64,000 nucleotides of DNA from Desulfurivibrio dismutans (GTDB lineage: Bacteria > Desulfobacterota > Desulfobulbia > Desulfobulbales > Desulfurivibrionaceae): the NCBI RefSeq assembly GCF_029210385.1, contig NZ_JARGDQ010000009.1:62001-126000 (forward strand), written 5' to 3'. The position numbers and the translations under genes were made by a program. The notes under the pieces were generated by a model that worked only from the letters and a program-made list of their open reading frames with translations, made no database searches and was not told the origin of the DNA. Shown here one piece after another: positions 59,858 through 64,000 of the stretch. Numbering within the stretch: the stretch's first letter is position 1; every line of letters starts with the position of its first letter.

Positions 59858-60538
59858 ATGACGCGCCTTATTCAGCCGGAAATCGAAAAAGTCAAAAACC
59901 GGACCGGGGAGATCGGCACCCTGATTGAAGAAAACCTGCAGCGGGCAATCAAATCCCTGCTGACCAGGGATGCCGACCTGGCCCGCGAGGTAGTCCGTTT
60001 TGACAAGCAGGAGATCGACCGCCTGGAGATCGCCCTGGAGGAACAATGCCTGCGGATCATGGCCCTGCACCACCCGGTGGCCGGTGATCTGCGTTTTCTG
60101 GTCACGGTGCTCAAGGTCAACGGCGACCTGGAAAGGATCGGCGACCTGGTGGCCAAGATCGCCGACAAGGTGCTGCAGATCGACGCCCTGAAGATCGATC
60201 AGTTGCGGGCCAACGGCCTGATGCTGCCGGAAATGCTGGAAGCAATGTATGAAAAGACCCTGATCATGTTGCGCTGGACCATGGAAGCCTTCCTGAACGG
60301 CGATGTCGATACGGCCTATAAGGTCTGCGTCACCGATGACGCGGTGGATACCGACAAGCGGGCCATCCGGGAGGAACTGGAAGAGATCATCGTCGGCAAT
60401 CCCGCCCAGCACGTGTACCTGGCCAAGCTGCTGGGGGTGGCCCGCTCACTGGAGCGGATCGCCGATCATTGCACCAATATCTGCGAAGATGTAATCTACA
60501 TGGCGCAGGGCGAGATTGTCCGGCATCAGCCGCTTTAA
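59858..60538 (+). CDS. phoU: Phosphate transport regulator PhoU
   Basis: 226 aa from ATG 59858 (AGGGAACC upstream; 59780 and 59837 are alternative in-frame starts). Two PhoU three-helix repeats with the metal-binding motifs DKQEIDRLE, GDLERIGDLVAKIAD and RSLERIADHCTNICED. PhoU blocks PstB and PhoR under phosphate sufficiency. It sits between phoR and phoB, an uncommon order, and is separated from phoB by hairpins. Confidence 0.95.
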   Translation: MTRLIQPEIEKVKNRTGEIGTLIEENLQRAIKSLLTRDADLAREVVRFDKQEIDRLEIALEEQCLRIMALHHPVAGDLRFLVTVLKVNGDLERIGDLVAKIADKVLQIDALKIDQLRANGLMLPEMLEAMYEKTLIMLRWTMEAFLNGDVDTAYKVCVTDDAVDTDKRAIREELEEIIVGNPAQHVYLAKLLGVARSLERIADHCTNICEDVIYMAQGEIVRHQPL

Positions 60539-60551
60539 TAACCGGGGGGGC

Positions 60552-60630
60552 GGGCGCCGCCGAGCCCTGGAGGCGGCGTGGTCGGCGCCCCGTTGTGATC
60601 GCGCGGATTCCGGTTCCGCCCCGATCACAA
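60552..60630. repeat. Two GC-rich hairpins between phoU and phoB
   Basis: First GGGCGCC (60552) with GGCGCCC (60584). Second TTGTGATC (60593) with GATCACAA (60623), extended inside by GCGGA/TCCGC. No T-run follows, so they are probably attenuators or processing sites, not terminators. Distinct from the copy A-F family. Confidence 0.6.
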
Positions 60631-60703
60631 CAGAGCGCCGATGCGTTAACGGTTTACCGTGTTGATGGCCGCAGCCATCAGTGAGCCAGTGGAAGGGCCA
60701 GCC

Positions 60704-61417
60704 ATGACGACGAACAGCGCCGCCAAACCCACCATCCTCATCGTCGAGGATGACGAAAATATCCAGCAACTGGTGGGCTACAACCTGGCCAAGGCCGGTT
60801 ACCAGGTACTCTATGCCGACAACGGCGAACAGGCCCTGGCCATGGTGGGCCGGGAGAACCCCGACCTGCTGGTGCTGGACGTGATGCTGCCGGGGATGGA
60901 CGGCTACCAGGTGTGTAAGACCCTGCGCCGGGAGCCCCGCCACCGCCGCCTGCCCATCATCATGCTCACCGCCCGCACCGACGAAGACGACGTCAGCACC
61001 GGCCTGGATCTGGGGGCCGACGACTACATCACCAAGCCCTTCAGCCCCAAGATCCTGCTCTCCCGCATCAAGTCCGCCCTGCGTCGCAGCCGGGAGGAAA
61101 ACAACCCGGAAGACGAGGAGGGCGGGGTGCTGCGCGTCCATGACCTGGCCATCGATTCCCGCCGCTACGAGGTGACGGTCAAGGGCGAACCGGTGGCCCT
61201 TACCCTGTCCGAGTTCGGCATCCTGGATCTGCTGGTCCGCCGCCCCGGCTGGGTCTTCAGCCGCCAGCAGATCATCGACGCGGTGCGGGGCTACGACTAC
61301 GCCATCACCCCCCGGGCGGTGGATGTCCAGGTCTTCGGCCTGCGCAAAAAGCTGGGCGCTTCCGGTGGGTTGATCGAAACCGTTCGTGGCGTCGGTTATC
61401 GCCTGAAAACCCCATAA
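60704..61417 (+). CDS. phoB: Phosphate response regulator PhoB
   Basis: 237 aa from ATG 60704 (GGAAGGGCC upstream). OmpR/PhoB class: receiver with Asp59 (LLVLDVMLPGMDG), Thr in LTART and Lys in KPFSP, then a C-terminal winged helix (about 135-235: YEVTVKGEPVALTLSEFGIL, RAVDVQVFGLRKKLG, TVRGVGYRL). Partner of PhoR. It faces the DUF4412-like gene with a 13-base gap. Confidence 0.95.
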   Translation: MTTNSAAKPTILIVEDDENIQQLVGYNLAKAGYQVLYADNGEQALAMVGRENPDLLVLDVMLPGMDGYQVCKTLRREPRHRRLPIIMLTARTDEDDVSTGLDLGADDYITKPFSPKILLSRIKSALRRSREENNPEDEEGGVLRVHDLAIDSRRYEVTVKGEPVALTLSEFGILDLLVRRPGWVFSRQQIIDAVRGYDYAITPRAVDVQVFGLRKKLGASGGLIETVRGVGYRLKTP

Positions 61418-61430
61418 TTAAATCGGTAAC

Positions 61431-62030
61431 TTATTCGCCGAAGCCGCCGAAAAAGTCCATACCGGGCATTTCCATTTTGGTGTAGCCGGTCGGCGGTTGG
61501 AAAAGTTCGCTGGGCTGCCGGCCCTCCTTGATATTGCGCATCTCGGTTACTTTTTTTCCGTCCTCGGAGCGGATTGCCGCCTGCAGGCGCGGGTCGAACC
61601 ACACTGTGATGGCGCCCCGGGCGCGGCCGGGCCTTTCGCAGAGCCATTTTTCCACCTTGCGGCCTTGCAGGGTTTCGCTGCCGACCTTGCGGGGGGTGGT
61701 CAGCTCGGGGCAGGGCGATAAAAAGTCGCCGGCATCTTCGGGCTGGAAAGGAATTTCCAGGTAGGTGCGTTCTTGCACTTGCACCATCCAGGAGCGATTG
61801 TGGGCAAAATTGACGATGGTGATAAAAGGTTCACCGTCGCTGGCGCTTTCCAGGCGAATGCCTTCGGGGCTGGCGTAGTACTTGCCTTGGATGATGTCGC
61901 CGTTATCGGTGTCGATAAAATCGGCGGAAAAGGCCACCGGTTGTCCCTGGGCGTGGATTGCCGCCGGGGCCGCCAGCAGCAATGCTGCCCCCATCAGTAG
62001 CAAAAACAGATTGGTTGTGATTGTTCGCAT
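61431..62030 (-). CDS. Secreted DUF4412-like protein
   Basis: 199 aa from ATG 62030, with GGAGGTAAGG upstream. Sec signal peptide (ending near AIHAQG), then a beta-rich domain with QERTYLEIPFQPED, TLQGRKVEKWLCE and AITVWFDPRLQAAIRSED. This pattern matches the DUF4412 fold of outer-membrane-lipoprotein-like proteins (LolA-like). Two Cys could form a disulfide. Role unknown. Convergent with phoB. Confidence 0.7.
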   Translation of the reverse strand: MRTITTNLFLLLMGAALLLAAPAAIHAQGQPVAFSADFIDTDNGDIIQGKYYASPEGIRLESASDGEPFITIVNFAHNRSWMVQVQERTYLEIPFQPEDAGDFLSPCPELTTPRKVGSETLQGRKVEKWLCERPGRARGAITVWFDPRLQAAIRSEDGKKVTEMRNIKEGRQPSELFQPPTGYTKMEMPGMDFFGGFGE

Positions 62031-62082
62031 ATCCTTACCTCCCAATTAAGATAAACTCGCAAAAAGTCCGTCCATGGACGCC

Positions 62083-62108
62083 TTGATGACTTCTTGCGAA
62101 GTCATCAA
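62083..62108. repeat. Perfect 11-bp-stem hairpin
   Basis: TTGATGACTTC, loop TTGC, GAAGTCATCAA; a 12-bp palindrome CGTCCATGGACG lies at 62069-62080. No T-run on the sense of the neighbouring genes. A different repeat type from the copy A-F family. Confidence 0.7.
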
Positions 62109-62172
62109 TAAAAAAAATGATTGAGACAACCGAACCAATTCAAGGTTCGCCGTATCCAGTCACCGTGGTCGC

Positions 62173-62742
62173 TTACGGTTCGACAATCCGCTCCAGGCTA
62201 ACGGTAAGGTGAATCCGTTCGCCGCCTTTGATGCGCACCTGGCGCTGCTGTGGTTCGTATCCCTCGGCGCTGACCTGCAGAAGATAGTCGCCCGGCAGCA
62301 GCCCGACCTCGAAGGAGAGGTCGGGGTGGCGCTGGAGAGGATAGTCGTTGATGGTGGCTTGTGCCTGCACCGGTTCCACCAGCAGCCGTAAACGGCCGGC
62401 CGGGAGCGGGGGCGGCTCTTCATACCAGGGTGTTTCCCGCTGATAATAGGGTGGATAACCCGGAAATGGCGGATAATAAGGGCGATAATACGGTGGGGCG
62501 CCCGGATGATGATAGTGGGGCGGCCAGCCGGGATATCCGGGGGGCGGGTAATACATATGGGGAGGAGGGTATGGGGCGTCAATAATCACCTGCCCCGGGG
62601 GCGCCCCCCAGGTATGATCCGGCGTCGATGGCATGCCGGGCGAAATTTTTTCTTTTGCCAGAGCTGTCGGCGGCGCCGGCAGCAGCGTGAAGAAGGCGGT
62701 CAGGGCGGCCACTGCGGTTATCAGCACATTTCCCCCGATCAT
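62173..62742 (-). CDS. Secreted PEGA-domain protein with Pro/Tyr-rich region
   Basis: 189 aa from ATG 62742 (GGGGAGGG upstream). Signal peptide (about 1-29, ending ALA-KE). Residues about 35-110 are dominated by Pro, Tyr and His (YPPPHMYYPPPGYPGWPPHY), probably unstructured. Residues about 120-185 form a PEGA domain (LRLLVEPVQAQATINDYPLQ, GDYLLQVSAEGYEPQQRQV), which mediates surface or complex interactions. It sits next to the CsgG-like gene. Confidence 0.85.
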   Translation of the reverse strand: MIGGNVLITAVAALTAFFTLLPAPPTALAKEKISPGMPSTPDHTWGAPPGQVIIDAPYPPPHMYYPPPGYPGWPPHYHHPGAPPYYRPYYPPFPGYPPYYQRETPWYEEPPPLPAGRLRLLVEPVQAQATINDYPLQRHPDLSFEVGLLPGDYLLQVSAEGYEPQQRQVRIKGGERIHLTVSLERIVEP

Positions 62743-62856
62743 CTTTACCCTCCCCGGCCATCGACCGTGTTCAACTTTGATAGCCTCGCAAAAACCCGTC
62801 ACCCGATAAAGACCTTTCCGGCACTTTTGGCGCTGTTGTCAGCCTTGGCCATTTAA

Positions 62857-63600
62857 CTAACGGTGATGATAAAATTCCGCCGGCGTTTGCTCGACCACAA
62901 AATCCACCGCCTCGGCAATGGCCCGGCGGATGGCCTGTTCCATGGGGGTCCGGGCAAAGGTGGAAAGATCGCCGGAGCCCCCGGAACCAAAGACCGAGCC
63001 GCCCAGGTCGAAGCTGCGGGCTTTGCCCTCCACATTGGTGGCGGACAGTATCCGGCCGGTGGCGGTATCGACGACGCGCAGGTCCAGGGCCACATGGGCC
63101 TGCTGAACGCCGGCGGTCAGCCTTCCCAGCCGGTCGCCCAGCAGCCCGCTGCGGCCTTTGACCGTACCCTTGGTGCCGGCGGTGCCGGGGTCAAAACCGG
63201 TGACGGCGGCGATTACCATAAGCTGGGCGCCTTCCAGTTCGCCGATGGGGGCGGTGGTATCCTGGCGGAACCGGCCGCTGGCGCCCAGGTCCTGCTCGGC
63301 GATGACCGCCGAGAGTTTCTCCCGTTCCAGCACAATGTAACGGTCGGTGTTGAACAGTTCGGTTATCAGCATGTCCTGCATGCCGCGGCCGTATTCCCGG
63401 CGGTACTGCCCTCGGCCCACGGTCTTGTCTTCAAAGTCGGCCACCGCGATGGCCGCTTTGGGTCCATGATAATCCTCGGCGCGGGCCGTTCCCATGTCCG
63501 GGCCGCCGGATTGCGCCTGGGCCGTGGCCGCTGGGACGATGAAGGTGCCGGCCGCCAACAGGAAAAATACGCTGATTAGAGTGGTAAATGCAGTTTTCAT
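62857..63600 (-). CDS. CsgG/HfaB-family secretion protein
   Basis: 247 aa from ATG 63600 (GGGAGGAAAA upstream). Signal peptide (about 1-30), then the CsgG motifs IAVADFEDKT (about 50-59), MQDMLITELFNTDRYIVLERE, GASGRF and AQLMVIAAVTGF. No lipobox Cys is visible. In curli systems CsgG forms the outer-membrane pore. Here the partners are PEGA and hypothetical proteins, so export of another product or an LpoB-like lipoprotein-type role is possible. Confidence 0.88.
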   Translation of the reverse strand: MKTAFTTLISVFFLLAAGTFIVPAATAQAQSGGPDMGTARAEDYHGPKAAIAVADFEDKTVGRGQYRREYGRGMQDMLITELFNTDRYIVLEREKLSAVIAEQDLGASGRFRQDTTAPIGELEGAQLMVIAAVTGFDPGTAGTKGTVKGRSGLLGDRLGRLTAGVQQAHVALDLRVVDTATGRILSATNVEGKARSFDLGGSVFGSGGSGDLSTFARTPMEQAIRRAIAEAVDFVVEQTPAEFYHHR

Positions 63601-63632
63601 GGTTTTCCTCCCTCGCTGGTGGTTGGCAGTGT

Positions 63633-64000
63633 TCAATCCTTTTCCCGTAAACGAATTCGATCGGGCCAGGTGGTCGGGTCGGTGTGGATCATGATCCGGG
63701 TGCGGTAAGCGTGTTGGTCAATTTCAGCCAGCAGGTCGACCCAGTCGTCCCAATCAATGCCGGCGGCGGTGCCGGGGGTTCCGACGGGCATGCCGGGCGA
63801 ACGGGTGCCGGCCGCCATCTGCCGGGCCATTTCCTGGGCCTCCTCCATGCGGCCGGACATGGCCAGGGTCTGCATCTGGATGGCCATTGCCTCCATGTCG
63901 GCCTCGCTAAGCACCGGCGGCAGGTTTTCATCATGATACCGGCGGAGCATAGCCTGGGCCTGGTTCAGGGCGCGCCCCCGCTCATCCTGAACTGCGGAAG
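63633..64000 (-). CDS. Unknown protein, 5' end off the window
   Basis: The frame is open to the right edge, so the start is missing; about 121 residues are visible, ending REKD then TGA. The visible part is helical and charged (LSEADMEAMAIQMQTLAM, MEEAQEMARQMAA) followed by a Trp/Asp-rich segment (GIDWDDWVDLLAEIDQHAYRT). No domain is recognised. It lies 32 bases upstream of the CsgG-like gene and is probably in the same operon. Confidence 0.75.
   Translation of the reverse strand, partial: SAVQDERGRALNQAQAMLRRYHDENLPPVLSEADMEAMAIQMQTLAMSGRMEEAQEMARQMAAGTRSPGMPVGTPGTAAGIDWDDWVDLLAEIDQHAYRTRIMIHTDPTTWPDRIRLREKD

Noticed and set aside
60552-60630. Hairpins between phoU and phoB as another palindromic family copy
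   Set aside because: They share no core with copies A-F; the second stem (TTGTGATC/GATCACAA) is different in sequence and spacing.

Overview
The window looks like a chromosomal segment of a GC-rich, Gram-negative anaerobe of the Desulfobacterota (former Deltaproteobacteria), most like the Desulfobulbales. This is inferred from gene content: a multiheme cytochrome, a TusA/DsrE sulfur relay, a YedE-type sulfur channel, a very large acyl-CoA dehydratase activase, NfeD/slipin, a transmembrane sigma-54 activator and a CsgG-type secretion cluster. I see no rRNA, tRNA, CRISPR or prophage genes.

Layout. 1-3854: slipin and NfeD, then metY, all on the minus strand. 4291-18479: a long plus-strand locus for an MSHA-like type IV pilus or type II secretion-like machine (three minor pseudopilins, a large PilX-like protein, an ExeA-type ATPase, a PilM-PilN fusion, PilO- and PilP-like proteins, a lipoprotein secretin, PilB- and PilC-like proteins, a membrane-bound sigma-54 activator and a major pilin behind a sigma-54 promoter). 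18504-21697: an accessory patch with a REP-associated (IS200-like) transposase between inverted ends, a VapBC module, a RHH/RelE module and an orphan pseudopilin paralogue. 21749-25677: MinD-like and DnaJ/RodZ-like proteins and a hybrid histidine kinase with its response regulator. 25702-28290: a Moco-related operon (MoaA, MOSC protein, multicluster ferredoxin). 28716-36605: a five-heme cytochrome with an in-frame TGA (likely selenocysteine), the giant activase, and a TusA-DsrE-DsrE operon ending in a 57-residue protein. 36708-46528: envelope glycosyltransferases, two radical SAM enzymes, YedE, a GYGAPP-repeat secreted protein and a UGM-like flavoprotein. 46953-53102: an ATP-grasp protein, a zinc ribbon protein and a three-gene operon (PilB-like ATPase, MinD-like ATPase, HDOD protein) in which two of the three genes are frameshifted. 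53270-61417: the phosphate regulon, pstSCAB facing away from phoR-phoU-phoB. 61431-64000: secreted and envelope proteins with a CsgG family member.

The most unusual signal is a family of about 110-bp palindromic repeats (2404, 29951, 30244, 36621 truncated, 54130, 57701). The core is conserved. The outer arms differ between copies, yet each copy's two arms stay complementary to each other, and in three copies an outer arm supplies the stop codon of the neighbouring gene. Other points worth checking are the probable selenocysteine cytochrome, a 23-bp tandem duplication that splits a PilB-like gene, a nine-base homopolymer that splits the HDOD gene in the same operon, two sigma-54 promoters in the pilus locus, and duplicated 11-bp-periodic Pho-box-like elements around pstS.
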